Part shown: positions 1-8,850 of the stretch, piece after piece
Layout of the letters: every line of letters begins with the position of its first letter
Position numbering within the stretch: position 1 is the stretch's first letter
Assembly: GCA_934573935.1 (NCBI GenBank)
Contig: CAKTMO010000015.1
Span: 1-41,739 of the forward strand
Direction of reading: 5' to 3'
DNA from: an uncultured Oscillospiraceae bacterium
GTDB taxonomy: Bacteria; Bacillota; Clostridia; Oscillospirales; Oscillospiraceae
Length of the DNA stretch: 41,739 nt
Translations under genes and position numbers: made by a program
The notes under the pieces: model-generated
What the model saw: only the letters and a program-made list of their open reading frames with translations
Database searches by the model: none
What the model was told of the DNA's origin: nothing

Positions 1-592
1 CGAGATATGTGACCAGATTCGCCAGCTGTGAGCAGAGGATGATGTACAGGGAATTGGCGGCCGCCTTCTTCGTGGTCATGGAAAACGCGAAATAGAGGAT
101 CGCAAGGTTGATGGGCCCGCCGCCGATCCCCAGGAAGGAGGACAGCAGTCCCATCAGGCAGCCGATGGCAATACAGGCGGCCGGTGCCTTCACCTCATAG
201 GAGCGGAGCCTGCTGCGGAGAAAGGCACTGTAGACCAGCGTCAGCAGCGTGACGAGCCCCAGAAGGATTGCCTGCACCATACCCACAAGCGCGTCCTGCC
301 GGGCGGCGGCCCGGATGGCCTGAAACAGGCTGTAGCCCGCGATGCCGCCGACGATAGAGCCAACGGCAAGAAGGCTTCCGGTGCGCACCTCCACAAGATG
401 CAGCTTCCGCTGCCGGAACACGGAGATGGCCGCCATCATCATGGCCGAGATCCCCGACAGAAAGCTGATGGCGCTGACGGACATGAGCCCCAGCGCGTCC
501 AGCACAGGCTTGATAATCACACCGCCGCCGATGCCGCAAATGCCGCCGATCGTGGACGCGCAGAGGCATACGGCAAAAATAATGAAACCCAT
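1..592 (-). CDS. TauE/SafE-family anion exporter (second copy), C-terminus cut by window edge
   Basis: Open reading frame from ATG at 592 that leaves the window without a stop, so only about 197 residues are seen. The protein starts MGFIIFAVCLCASTIGGICG and is hydrophobic throughout. It has the glycine-rich GIGGG turn twice: near residue 20 (GICGIGGGVIIKP) and near residue 160 (SSFLGIGGGPINLA). This internal two-fold repeat is the hallmark of the TauE/SafE (DUF81) family, membrane proteins that export sulfite, sulfoacetate or other organosulfur anions. The stop of the upstream family member lies only 15 bases before this start, and the AAAGGG sequence in the gap can act as a weak ribosome site, so the two are co-transcribed. 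They may form a two-component exporter or handle different anions. The family is clear; the substrate is inferred from the sulfatase operon around it. Confidence 0.85.
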   Translation of the reverse strand, partial: MGFIIFAVCLCASTIGGICGIGGGVIIKPVLDALGLMSVSAISFLSGISAMMMAAISVFRQRKLHLVEVRTGSLLAVGSIVGGIAGYSLFQAIRAAARQDALVGMVQAILLGLVTLLTLVYSAFLRSRLRSYEVKAPAACIAIGCLMGLLSSFLGIGGGPINLAILYFAFSMTTKKAAANSLYIILCSQLANLVTYL

Positions 593-607
593 AAGAAGAA
601 CCCTTTC

Positions 608-1351
608 TCAGCTGCGCCCCTTCAGCAGCAGTGTCACTGCCAGAAGCGGCAGCAGAACGTAAATCACGCGTGCCAGCATCTTCCGGTCAATGTGCCGGTA
701 GAGCCGCAGTCCGATGACACCGGCCAGCAGCGCGGCCAGCGCGGATGCCGCATACAGCGGCACTCCCTCCGGCACGAAGGTCCCGCTGCGCAGATGCAGC
801 ACCGTGGCGTAAGCCCCCGCCGCAAGGAAGCTGCACTCAAGGCTGGCCTTCACGCAGAGGGGATCGTCCATGATGCTTGCGTAGTACACCATAAAAAACG
901 GGCCCATGATATTGAACATTCCCGTGGAAAGCCCGGTGACAAGTCCCGTGCCCAGTCCGCAGTACCACTTGTCCCGCAGGCGGATGCTCCGGTGCTGCAT
1001 ATAGAAAAAGAAGCCCGTCAGCAGGAAAATCAGTCCCGCAAGGATCCACCGCAGCGTCTGCTCCGTAAAATGGAGCAGGCACCATATACCCAGCCGCGTG
1101 GTCATAAAGCAGCCGCAGAGCGGCAGCAGTATCTGCCGGAACCGGATATGGCGGCGCAGCAGGAGCACCATCTGCAAACCGATGGCCACCACCGTTACCG
1201 CCGAGACGGCGGAGCAGGTCTGCATGGGCAGCACCAGCGGCATCAGCGTCATGGCCAGCATGGCGTAGCCAAAGCCGCAGGACGCCTGCAGCAGCGCGGC
1301 GGCAAAGTTGATGGCGGCGACCACGGCGATCAGCGTCCAGTTCAGATCCAT
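608..1351 (-). CDS. TauE/SafE-family anion exporter (first copy)
   Basis: A 247-residue, almost entirely hydrophobic protein with about eight predicted membrane segments, the usual size of TauE/SafE (DUF81) transporters. The N-terminal half has the family-like stretch LLQASCGFGYAMLAM, where an S-C-G-F-G turn replaces the usual GxGGG. The second half has a matching turn, TGLSTGMFNIMGP. An AGGAGG ribosome site lies seven bases before the ATG. It follows the LarA-like gene after a 96-base gap holding a stable hairpin, and precedes a second TauE/SafE gene by 15 bases. In known sulfonate pathways proteins of this family export sulfite, sulfolactate or related anions. Here the natural cargo would be sulfate, sulfite or a sulfonated end product of the operon, which is an inference. 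The two copies are diverged, so a recent duplication is unlikely. Confidence 0.85.
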   Translation of the reverse strand: MDLNWTLIAVVAAINFAAALLQASCGFGYAMLAMTLMPLVLPMQTCSAVSAVTVVAIGLQMVLLLRRHIRFRQILLPLCGCFMTTRLGIWCLLHFTEQTLRWILAGLIFLLTGFFFYMQHRSIRLRDKWYCGLGTGLVTGLSTGMFNIMGPFFMVYYASIMDDPLCVKASLECSFLAAGAYATVLHLRSGTFVPEGVPLYAASALAALLAGVIGLRLYRHIDRKMLARVIYVLLPLLAVTLLLKGRS

Positions 1352-1382
1352 AAAAACGCCTCCTGTGGCCGGATAAAGCGAA

Positions 1383-1426
1383 GAGCCGCCGGTACAGTCC
1401 GTTTGGACTCCTGTATCCGGCGGCTC
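1383..1426 (-). terminator. Intercistronic hairpin before the TauE/SafE genes
   Basis: Arms GAGCCGCCGG and CCGGCGGCTC enclose a further paired TACAG/CTGTA segment and an inner GTCC/GGAC, giving a long stem. On the minus strand it is followed by TTCGCTTT, a poor T-run, so partial termination or mRNA stabilisation is more likely than a full stop. It would lower exporter expression relative to the upstream catabolic genes. Confidence 0.6.
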
Positions 1427-1447
1427 CTTTTCTGATGCTGCAACAGC

Positions 1448-2908
1448 TCAGACGGTCTTGAGATCGTCATCGGCCATACAGAGATGGACGGCGCCGACCT
1501 TGAAGGTCTTGGGCAGGGCAAGAATACGGGGATCGCTGCCGACAAACTTCTTCTTCGCATCGGCAAGGGCCTCCTCAAAGGTGGCGCGGGTCTTAAGCCC
1601 CATGCCGCGGGCGATGCCCGGCTCCTGCGCGCCGACGATGTAAATGGCGCTGGTATTCATCTCGGCGATATGGCCGCAGCTCATCATGGAGAAGCCGTGG
1701 AAAGGGTGGAACGCGTTGGCGAAGCGATATTTGCGGATATACTCCTCGTTGGTGGCAAAATACTCGCCGTAGCGGTTCATATCCGGCAGAATGTTCATAT
1801 GATCGTGCTGGAACATCTCATACAGCTCCCGCAGATAGGGCCAGCGCTCATCATGGAAATAGCCGTTGCAGATGGAGGAGCAGATGATCACACAGTTGTC
1901 CTTCATGACGCGCTTGTGGCGGATCACCTGCGCGGAGAGCGCCTGCATCATCTGAATGGGATTGGTGCCCATACCGTCGCCGTAGTGGAAATTCTGCGGC
2001 ATGCCAAAGACCATGACGTCATACTTCTCCTTGGCAAAGGGGATATAGGTGCGGCGGTTGCCCATGGGCCAGGACGCCTTCTGCACCTCGTAGGCATAGC
2101 CGCTCCAGATCTCGATCTGGCGGGAATAGGTATCCAGCACAGCGTCGCAGCAGAAGAAGCGGTGGCCCATCTTTTCCTCCATGTACATACCGATCTCATC
2201 GAACTTGGTACGCATCAGGCTGTGGCCGGAGACCGGGGCAAAGTCCGGACGGTGCATCACCTCGGGCACATGGTGGCTCGCGATGGAGCGCCAGTGGGTG
2301 ATGCCGGTGGTGCAGTGCTTGTAGCCGCCGGAATAGCCGCCGTAGGGGTTGCCCTGGCAGTGGCCGATGAGGATCGGGATGTCACACTCAAAGACATAGC
2401 GGTTCATCAGCACCGGATCACCGCGGTGGGTATGGCCCAGGTCCACCATATTGGCGGCATCCTCGCTGTCATGGCTGGTGATCTGACCGGTATAGTAGAA
2501 TTCGTTGAACAACTCCTCGCCGAGGATCTGCCGCATCTCCGCGACCGTGGCACGGGGGTGCAGGCCGTTGGAGATCATCAGCAGCACGTCCTGCTTTTCC
2601 CCGCCGCCGGCGTAGAGCTCGTCCAGGCAGGCCCGGATGGCTACCTTGCGGTGGCTGGTGGGCTGGCAGCCGCCCTTGACGATGTCGGGGATCACGATGA
2701 CCGCCGTCTTTCCGGGGGCAGCCAGCTCGCGCAGGGGCGGCATATCAAGGGGCTCACGCAGCGTGCGGACCGTTTCGTTGTACAGCACGTCCCAGTCCTG
2801 CGGCAGGCAGGGCGGATCGGCCACCGTCTCGCCGGGGATAAATACCTCGGTGCTGTCCGGAAGCTCCGCACTCATCAGGCCGTGACCGTATTCAAAATCA
2901 AGCTTCAT
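1448..2908 (-). CDS. LarA-like (DUF2088) nickel-pincer racemase/epimerase homologue
   Basis: 486 residues from the ATG at 2908, chosen because GGAGG lies nine bases upstream; a longer frame exists without a ribosome site. It resembles the LarA lactate racemase family, which uses the nickel pincer nucleotide cofactor to invert 2-hydroxy acids by hydride transfer. The signature GGYSGGYK ends in Lys197, the position that tethers the cofactor in LarA. His117 (SNGLHPR) and His213 (16 residues after the lysine) fit the first catalytic histidine and the nickel ligand. Ten residues before the lysine, where LarA has its second catalytic histidine, there is Asn187 (GNPYGG); His183 is nearby. LarA itself is about 420 residues, so this is a long, diverged member and probably not a lactate racemase. 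The gene lies 16 bases after a hydroxyacid dehydrogenase, which suggests epimerisation and oxidation of one substrate. No larB/C/E cofactor genes are in the window. Confidence 0.8.
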   Translation of the reverse strand: MKLDFEYGHGLMSAELPDSTEVFIPGETVADPPCLPQDWDVLYNETVRTLREPLDMPPLRELAAPGKTAVIVIPDIVKGGCQPTSHRKVAIRACLDELYAGGGEKQDVLLMISNGLHPRATVAEMRQILGEELFNEFYYTGQITSHDSEDAANMVDLGHTHRGDPVLMNRYVFECDIPILIGHCQGNPYGGYSGGYKHCTTGITHWRSIASHHVPEVMHRPDFAPVSGHSLMRTKFDEIGMYMEEKMGHRFFCCDAVLDTYSRQIEIWSGYAYEVQKASWPMGNRRTYIPFAKEKYDVMVFGMPQNFHYGDGMGTNPIQMMQALSAQVIRHKRVMKDNCVIICSSICNGYFHDERWPYLRELYEMFQHDHMNILPDMNRYGEYFATNEEYIRKYRFANAFHPFHGFSMMSCGHIAEMNTSAIYIVGAQEPGIARGMGLKTRATFEEALADAKKKFVGSDPRILALPKTFKVGAVHLCMADDDLKTV

Positions 2909-2924
2909 TGTTTTCTTCCTCCCA

Positions 2925-3836
2925 TCAGAAGTTTTCAAATCCGCGGCGGAACACCTTATATACCGCGGCGGAATCCTGCGCGCCAAGACCGTCGGCGCTG
3001 GCCAGCTCGTTATAATGCTGTGCGGCAGCGGCGATCGCGGCAGGTGCACGGCAGTCCTTCGCCATCTGCAGCGCCAGCTTCGTGTCCTTGATCAGCAGAT
3101 CCACCGTAAAGGCAGGCTGCTCAAAGCTGCCGTCAAGGATGCAGTGTCCCACCTCTTTGAACAGGCCGCTGACCGTGGCGGCGCCGCTGTTGGCCACCGT
3201 GTCGTAAAAGACCTGGGGATCAATGCCGGTATGCTCGCAAATGGCCATGACCTCGGCACTGACGACATTGATGCAGGAGAACATCATCTGGTTCAGCAGC
3301 TTCAGCGCGTTGCCGGAGCCAGAGCCGCCCACATGCACCGCGTTGGCGGCAAAGGTCAGCAGCACCGGCTGCACATAGCGCAGCGCCTGCGGATCGCCGC
3401 CGGTGGGAAGCATCCAGCGGCCTGCGGCAGAGGGACGACCCAGGATCGGGCAATCCAGATACGCCGCGCCGCTGACGGCAATGCGTTCGGCGTTGGCGCG
3501 GCTGGTGGCCGGATCCACCGTGCTGGTGTCCACCACGACATGGTCGGCCGTCAGCGCCTGCACAAGGCCGTCCTGGCCGAAGAGCACCTCCTCCATCTGC
3601 GCGGGGCCGGGCAGCGACATCAGGATCATATCCACACCGGCCGCCAGCGCCGCAGGCGTCTCCGCCACCTTTGCGCCCATCTGGCGCGCCGCCTCCGCGG
3701 CCTGGGGGAATTTATCGTAGACGGTCACAGAAAAGCCGCCCTTTTGTATGCACTCCAGCATGCAGCGTCCCATACGCCCGCAGCCGACAAGGCCAACGCT
3801 TCCGACGGAAGCGGTATTCTCTTTCCAAACAGACAT
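2925..3836 (-). CDS. NAD(P)-dependent 3-hydroxyisobutyrate-dehydrogenase-family oxidoreductase
   Basis: 303 residues, the normal length for beta-hydroxyacid dehydrogenases. The N-terminal Rossmann motif is GLVGCGRMG (about residues 15-23). An aspartate at the end of the second strand (VTVYDKFP) suggests NAD preference. The C-terminal helical domain has the catalytic lysine in GNALKLLNQ. The substrate loop, normally DAPVSGG in this family, reads DCPILGRPSAAG. The exchange of the serine-glycine pair for a GRxS stretch recalls, from memory, the arginine-bearing loop of YihU-type sulfolactaldehyde reductase, which binds a sulfonate. This would fit the sulfatase/TauE operon but is only suggestive. 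A GAGGT ribosome site lies seven bases before the ATG. Likely role: reversible oxidation of a small hydroxy acid or aldehyde made from the imported substrate. Confidence 0.82.
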   Translation of the reverse strand: MSVWKENTASVGSVGLVGCGRMGRCMLECIQKGGFSVTVYDKFPQAAEAARQMGAKVAETPAALAAGVDMILMSLPGPAQMEEVLFGQDGLVQALTADHVVVDTSTVDPATSRANAERIAVSGAAYLDCPILGRPSAAGRWMLPTGGDPQALRYVQPVLLTFAANAVHVGGSGSGNALKLLNQMMFSCINVVSAEVMAICEHTGIDPQVFYDTVANSGAATVSGLFKEVGHCILDGSFEQPAFTVDLLIKDTKLALQMAKDCRAPAAIAAAAQHYNELASADGLGAQDSAAVYKVFRRGFENF

Positions 3837-3868
3837 TTTAATTACCTCGTCCTTTTAATAGACAGCGG

Positions 3869-3904
3869 GGGCGTCACAGCAGCTTGCTGTCTGCCGTGAC
3901 GCCC
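3869..3904 (-). other. Intercistronic hairpin between hydrolase and dehydrogenase genes
   Basis: Arms GGGCGTCAC and GTGACGCCC with an inner AGCAG/CTGCT-type pairing. On the minus strand the stem is followed by CCGCTGTC, without a T-run, so it looks like an mRNA processing or stability element inside the operon rather than a terminator. Confidence 0.5.
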
Positions 3905-3918
3905 TCCGTTTCAGAAAT

Positions 3919-5796
3919 TCAGTGATCCCTGCACAGGAAGTCGCCGATCACGGCGCCCTGATTTTGCGTGGGGGCATCCAGCCCCATCACATGGCTCATG
4001 GTCGGCGCCACATCCAGCACGCGGACCGGTCCCAGCGCCGTCTCCGTTCTGTCGTAGCCCTGGCGGATCCCCTTGCCGGAGGCGATGAGGAACGCCTTGT
4101 TGCAGCAGACCTCGGTCTCGGCACAGGGACCCATGGGGCCGTGGTGTGCGCCGTAATCCATGCCCTCGTCGGTGGACACCGCGAAGATCGTATCCTCACG
4201 ATCCCACTCCTCGCCGCCGTGGCCGGCCCAGGACATGCCCTGGGCATACACCGTCACGATGTCCGGCGCGTAGACGCCGTAGATGCCCAGCGGCACCGCG
4301 TCCTCGCTGCGCAGCACCAGGTCATAGACATTTTTCCCGTTGGGTGCCTTCAGGCTCCGCAGCGTGTCGATCACGCGGCCGCGGACCGCCTCAAAGTCCT
4401 CCGGCGCCACGCAGCCCTCGGCATCGCGGCCCTTCAGATTGATGTAGATGTCGCCGTTGCCCGGCTTGCAGGGATAGGCGACCGTTTTCGACCAGTCGAT
4501 CTGCAGCTTTCCCTCACTGTCGTGATAGGTGGTGATGAAGCCCTCCTTCACAAACAGCGGCAGCAGCGAGACGGTGTACTCGTCGCAGATATTGCCATGA
4601 TCCGACAGCACGAACACGGAGGTATTGCCGTCCGCCCGCGCGGTCAGCCCGCCCACAAGCTTGTCCGCCAGCTGATAGCCGGCGCGGAGCACGCTCCAGG
4701 CATACGCCTCCTTTTCCGGCTTATAGGCCGGAGAAACAGGATCCACCCAGGGCAGGAAGTAATGCTGGATATGGTCCACCCAGTGGAACTGCGTCACAAA
4801 CAGATCCCAGGGATCCTTCAGCAGATGCCGGGCAGCCTTGATCATCCACTCCACCTGATAGGACGCCTCCTCAAAGCAGGTGTCCATATCCGTCCAGCCG
4901 TATTTCCAGGCGTGGGGCGAGGCGAACTCGATCATGGGCCCGCAGACCTCCTGGATCTCGGTGCCCATGGCGTCGGGATAGGTAAAGCCGCGGGAGGGAT
5001 AGATCTGGCTGTGGTACAGGCGCAGGTCGGTGCCGTCGGGAGAGAGGGAGATCAGCTTGAAGCGCACGGAGCCATACAGCTCCTCCGTGATCGTCTCACG
5101 GCTCCAGTCGCTCCACTCGCCTGCCCGCAGCTGGGCAAAGGCCGTGGCCGTGTCCTTTTCGCGGCAGAGCAGGACGCGCTCAAAGCCCTTCGCGCCAACG
5201 GCCAGCATCTGATAGCGCAGACTGCCGCAGTCCTTTTTCAGGGGGATGACGATCTCGGCCGCCGCGGCGCAGGGATCCGTCACATTCTTCCAGCCCTCCG
5301 CCGGCGCCAGAACGATCTGGTGGGCCTTGAACAGCTTCTGCACGGCGAAGCAGCCGTTGCAGGCCAGATCCAGCACCGAGCCGTTGTGGGACGGGATGCA
5401 GTAGCCGTCGATCTGTACGCCGTTCTTCACGGAGGGAGGCCAGCTGCCGGGGAATTTCATCACCACGCTGCGGCCGCCCTGCCGCTCCACAGATTCCCAG
5501 ATACGCTCGGCATTGATAAAGGTGTTGGTAAAGGCATTTTCGCTGGTATAGTGATCCAGCCGGTCTCCCTTGGTGTGGCACCAGAAGCCCACAACATTAT
5601 GCACGCCGGGCACCGCGCCGGTGGAAAGGCTGGCCCAGTTGATGGGGGTCGCCACGGGGATCTGGGACATCATGTCTGTAAAGCAGCCCTTTTCCATCAG
5701 TGCGGTCATATTGGGGAGCACGCCTTCGGCGGAAAAACGCTTGATAAGCTTGGGAATCGCGCCGTCGATCCCGATGAACATTGCCTTCGAGGACAC
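3919..5796 (-). CDS. Alkaline-phosphatase-superfamily hydrolase (type I phosphodiesterase/nucleotide pyrophosphatase-like)
   Basis: 625 residues from a GTG at 5796, chosen because GGAAGG sits seven bases upstream. The metal and nucleophile set of the alkaline phosphatase superfamily can be read in order: Asp11 in FIGIDG, the probable nucleophile Thr50 in ATPINWASLSTG, the Asp and His of WVDHIQHY near residue 345, the SDHGN Asp-His pair near residue 420, and a late histidine in GHGG or AHHGP. There is no signal peptide or membrane segment, so it acts in the cytoplasm. Members cleave phosphate mono- or diesters, phosphonates or sulfate esters, and sequence alone does not decide which. It is the second enzyme of this fold in the operon, beside a true Cys-type sulfatase. 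With a Thr nucleophile a phospho-ester or phosphonate substrate is more likely than a sulfate ester. Confidence 0.82.
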   Translation of the reverse strand: MSSKAMFIGIDGAIPKLIKRFSAEGVLPNMTALMEKGCFTDMMSQIPVATPINWASLSTGAVPGVHNVVGFWCHTKGDRLDHYTSENAFTNTFINAERIWESVERQGGRSVVMKFPGSWPPSVKNGVQIDGYCIPSHNGSVLDLACNGCFAVQKLFKAHQIVLAPAEGWKNVTDPCAAAAEIVIPLKKDCGSLRYQMLAVGAKGFERVLLCREKDTATAFAQLRAGEWSDWSRETITEELYGSVRFKLISLSPDGTDLRLYHSQIYPSRGFTYPDAMGTEIQEVCGPMIEFASPHAWKYGWTDMDTCFEEASYQVEWMIKAARHLLKDPWDLFVTQFHWVDHIQHYFLPWVDPVSPAYKPEKEAYAWSVLRAGYQLADKLVGGLTARADGNTSVFVLSDHGNICDEYTVSLLPLFVKEGFITTYHDSEGKLQIDWSKTVAYPCKPGNGDIYINLKGRDAEGCVAPEDFEAVRGRVIDTLRSLKAPNGKNVYDLVLRSEDAVPLGIYGVYAPDIVTVYAQGMSWAGHGGEEWDREDTIFAVSTDEGMDYGAHHGPMGPCAETEVCCNKAFLIASGKGIRQGYDRTETALGPVRVLDVAPTMSHVMGLDAPTQNQGAVIGDFLCRDH

Positions 5797-5841
5797 TATG
5801 CAACCTTCCTTTCGTTTGCCTTCTGTCAGCGGACGTCCGGC

Positions 5842-6864
5842 TTATTCAAAAATCTCCAGACCGGGAACGCCGATCTCCTGATAGTAGCGCAGTGCGCCGG
5901 GGTGCAGCGGGGTCTCCTTGGTGAGGCCCAGCAGTGCGGTCTCGGGAGAAATGGTGGCCAGCGCCTTGTGAACGGCACCCAGGGTCTCCGCGTTCTCCAT
6001 AATGAGCTTGGTCACCTGATAGACGGTCTCGTTGGACACATCCGCGGAGGTGGCAAGCACGTTGCGGACGCAGAAGGACTTCACATCGCCCGTCTGGTCG
6101 GTATAGGTGCCGTCAGCGATGACGCACTTTTCAACGACCGGGCACTTTTCCTGCATCTTCTCGATGATGGCGTCGTCCACATCCAGGAACACCACGTCCT
6201 TGGTGGCGCAGAGCTCCGTGATGGCGGGCAGGGCGGCGGAGCCGATCCAGATCACCACATCCAGCTGGCCGTCACGCAGATACTCGCACTGGTTGGCCAG
6301 GTTGATCTCCAGGCGTTCAAAGTCGCCCTCCTGATAGCCCGCGCACTCCAGCATCATGGTGGTGATCTCCAGGGAGATACCGCCGGGCTGGCCCACGCCA
6401 ACGCGCCTGCCGGCAAGATCGGCCAGGGAGTTGACACCGCTGCCCGCCAGGGTCAGCACATGCATCTCGGTGGGTGCCAGAGAGATCACGCCGGTGACCT
6501 TACCGGCCTGGATATCGGAATAGGAATTCGTGGCGGCATAGGCCTGCGCCAGGATCCAGTTGTTGACGAAGCCGAACTCCAGCTCGCCGGAGGCCAGCAT
6601 GTTGGCGTTGACGGGATAGCCGTTGGTCTCCTCGGCGGTGGCGGTGGCGCCGATGTTCGCCTTATTGATCAGGTCGGCAATACCGGCGGCCCAGGTATAG
6701 GCGGTCTGGCCGCTGGGATTGGCGCCGATAGAGATGAATTCCGCGACCTCACCGTATTCAGAGGCCTGGTCGTTGCTGGGGTCGTTGGCAGCCTGATTGC
6801 CGCAGCCTGCCAGCAGGCCCAGCAGCATGATCAGGGACAGCGTCACGCTGAGCAGCTTTTTCAT
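5842..6864 (-). CDS. TAXI-family TRAP transporter solute-binding lipoprotein
   Basis: 340 residues with a typical lipoprotein signal: MKKLLSV, a hydrophobic core, then the lipobox LLAGC with Cys21 as the lipidated residue. The mature protein shows the TAXI family opening (SIGANPSGQTAYTWAAGIAD), the central GRRVGVGQPGG and the strand VVIWIGSAALPAI. TAXI proteins are the extracytoplasmic receptors of one TRAP transporter class, which moves small organic anions with a sodium gradient. It follows the fused TRAP permease gene by 42 bases with no hairpin between, and precedes the hydrolase gene. TAXI ligands are poorly known (glutamate, alpha-ketoglutarate and others have been reported). Here the ligand is presumably the sulfated or sulfonated compound metabolised by the operon. 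Confidence 0.92.
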   Translation of the reverse strand: MKKLLSVTLSLIMLLGLLAGCGNQAANDPSNDQASEYGEVAEFISIGANPSGQTAYTWAAGIADLINKANIGATATAEETNGYPVNANMLASGELEFGFVNNWILAQAYAATNSYSDIQAGKVTGVISLAPTEMHVLTLAGSGVNSLADLAGRRVGVGQPGGISLEITTMMLECAGYQEGDFERLEINLANQCEYLRDGQLDVVIWIGSAALPAITELCATKDVVFLDVDDAIIEKMQEKCPVVEKCVIADGTYTDQTGDVKSFCVRNVLATSADVSNETVYQVTKLIMENAETLGAVHKALATISPETALLGLTKETPLHPGALRYYQEIGVPGLEIFE

Positions 6865-6906
6865 GATAGTTCTCCTTTTTTCTTTTTTGTTTTTACAAAA
6901 TCCTTT

Positions 6907-8799
6907 TCAGGACTTCTGCACATCATTGGACGCCCTTTTGGCGCGCAGGGAACGGATGATCTGCGGCGTCAGGAGCACGACCAGCACCGCAAGGCCGATC
7001 ACGTCCGTCAAAGCGCCGGGATAGATCATACACAGGGAGCCTGCCAGCAGGATCACACGCGGCACGACAGGCATGGGGTAGATGAAGCAGCCCTGCATCG
7101 CGGCGGAAAGTCCCACCACGCCCAGCACCGCGCTGAAGAAGGCCAGCGTGATCTCGCCGCCGCTGCCGACAAACAGAAGCGCCGGCTGATAGGCGAAGAA
7201 GAACGGGATGATAAACGCCACAATGCCGAAGCGGCAGGCGGTAAAGCCGATCTTCATGGGATTCGCCTTGGCAATGCCGGAGGCGGCATACGCAGCGAGG
7301 GCCACAGGCGGCGTGATGGCGGAGAGCACCGCGCCATAGAAGCAGAACATGTGGGCGGAGAGCGCCGACAGTCCCAGATCCATCAGGCCCGGCGCCACCA
7401 GCGTGGCGACCATGATATAGGCCGCGGCGGTGGGCATACCCATGCCGAGGATGATCAGGGCGATCAGCGTAAGCACCAGCGCCAGCAGCAGGTTGTTGTT
7501 GGCCAGCATCATGATCATGCTGCTGAGCTTCAGGCCCAGTCCGGTAAGGGAGATACTGCCGATCACAAGACCGGCGCAGGCGCAGGCGATGGCCACCGTC
7601 ACCAGTCCGTCGCCCGCGTCGATCAGCGTCTGCAGCAGGGACTTTCCGGTCAGCCGGGTATGCTTGCGGAGGAAGGAGCAGGCAAACGCCACCACGATGC
7701 CGTACAGCGCAGAGCGCATAGTGGAAAAGCCGCCCATCAGCGTTGCGATCAGCACGACAACGCAGATCAGGGTGTGCCAGTTCTGCCCCCAGACCTTCTT
7801 GAAATCGGGGATCTTGTCCTCGCTGATGCCGTGGATATCGCAGCGGATCGCCTCGAAGTGCACCATGCAGAACACCGAGCCGAAGTACAGCACAGAGGGG
7901 ATCACCGCCGCCAGTGCGATGGTGCGGTAGGGCAGGCCGATCATCTCGCTCATGATGAACGCGGCGGCGCCCATGACCGGCGGCATGATCTGGCCGCCCG
8001 TGGAGGCCACCGCCTCAATGGCGCCGGCCACATGGGCTTTGTATCCCGTCTCCTTCATCAGGGGGATGGTAAACGTACCGGTGGTGACCACGTTGGAGGC
8101 GGCGTTGCCGGAGATGGTACCCATCAGGGCGCTGGAGATCACCGCGGCCTTGGCCGGGCCGCCGCGGGTGCGGCCTGTCAGCGCGATGGCGATATCCATG
8201 AAGAACTTACCGCCGCCGGTGGCCTCCAGGAAGCAGCCGAACAGGATAAACATGATAACGACCGTCGCGGCAGTACCCATCGGCGTACCGAAGATGCCGT
8301 TCGTGCCCACATACAGGTGTGAGACGATGCGGGTGATGGAATAGCCCCGGTGACGCAGCATACCGGGCAGATAGGGGCCGAAGTAGGCGTATGCCATAAA
8401 GATGCAGGAGATAATGACAATGGGCCAGCCGATCGTGCGCCGCGTGCAGTCCAGCAGCGCCACCACCAGCAGAATACCCAGCAGTAGCTCCACATCGGAA
8501 ATGTTTCCCAGGTTTTCCGCCACCTTGCGGTAGTTGATGATCTGATAAAGGGTCGAGGCCACGCCGGCTATCATCATCAGGACGCTGAAAATACGGTCTG
8601 CCCAGTGGGTCTCGGCCTTTGCCAGCACCTTGCCGTAAATGACAATGATCACCAGCAGCATCACGGCTCCGCGCTGCAGCGTATCCATGCGGGCGCCGAA
8701 AGTGGCCGTATACAGGGCAAATAAGCTGATGAGCAGCGCGGCGCCCTGCGCGAGCCATGTACCCACGCGCCGGTCAAGGCGCAGCTTTTCTGTTTTCAT
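6907..8799 (-). CDS. TRAP transporter permease, fused 4-TM and 12-TM subunits
   Basis: 630 residues from the ATG at 8799. An in-frame ATG 27 bases upstream overlaps the strong AAGGAGG site, which lies ten bases before the chosen start, so the downstream start is preferred. The protein is polytopic. About 190 residues with four to five helices, corresponding to the small DctQ subunit, are fused to a DctM-like domain with repeated amphipathic turns (GRTRGGPAKAAVISSALMGT, GNAASNVVTTGTF, GMGMPTAAAYIM). Fused permeases are usual for TAXI-type TRAP systems, and the TAXI receptor is the next gene. Function: sodium-driven import of an organic anion across the cytoplasmic membrane. It is the second gene of the operon after the sulfatase. 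Confidence 0.93.
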   Translation of the reverse strand: MKTEKLRLDRRVGTWLAQGAALLISLFALYTATFGARMDTLQRGAVMLLVIIVIYGKVLAKAETHWADRIFSVLMMIAGVASTLYQIINYRKVAENLGNISDVELLLGILLVVALLDCTRRTIGWPIVIISCIFMAYAYFGPYLPGMLRHRGYSITRIVSHLYVGTNGIFGTPMGTAATVVIMFILFGCFLEATGGGKFFMDIAIALTGRTRGGPAKAAVISSALMGTISGNAASNVVTTGTFTIPLMKETGYKAHVAGAIEAVASTGGQIMPPVMGAAAFIMSEMIGLPYRTIALAAVIPSVLYFGSVFCMVHFEAIRCDIHGISEDKIPDFKKVWGQNWHTLICVVVLIATLMGGFSTMRSALYGIVVAFACSFLRKHTRLTGKSLLQTLIDAGDGLVTVAIACACAGLVIGSISLTGLGLKLSSMIMMLANNNLLLALVLTLIALIILGMGMPTAAAYIMVATLVAPGLMDLGLSALSAHMFCFYGAVLSAITPPVALAAYAASGIAKANPMKIGFTACRFGIVAFIIPFFFAYQPALLFVGSGGEITLAFFSAVLGVVGLSAAMQGCFIYPMPVVPRVILLAGSLCMIYPGALTDVIGLAVLVVLLTPQIIRSLRAKRASNDVQKS

Positions 8800-8850
8800 C
8801 GGGGGGATACCTCCTTCTTTGTTCATCCGTTCCGAATACTCTGCCGGCGG

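Noticed and set aside
3922..8322. A very long open frame on the plus strand opposite the hydrolase, TAXI and TRAP genes
   Set aside because: It is the GC-rich shadow of minus-strand genes with clear family motifs; its translation is rich in His, Gly, Gln and Ala without domains.
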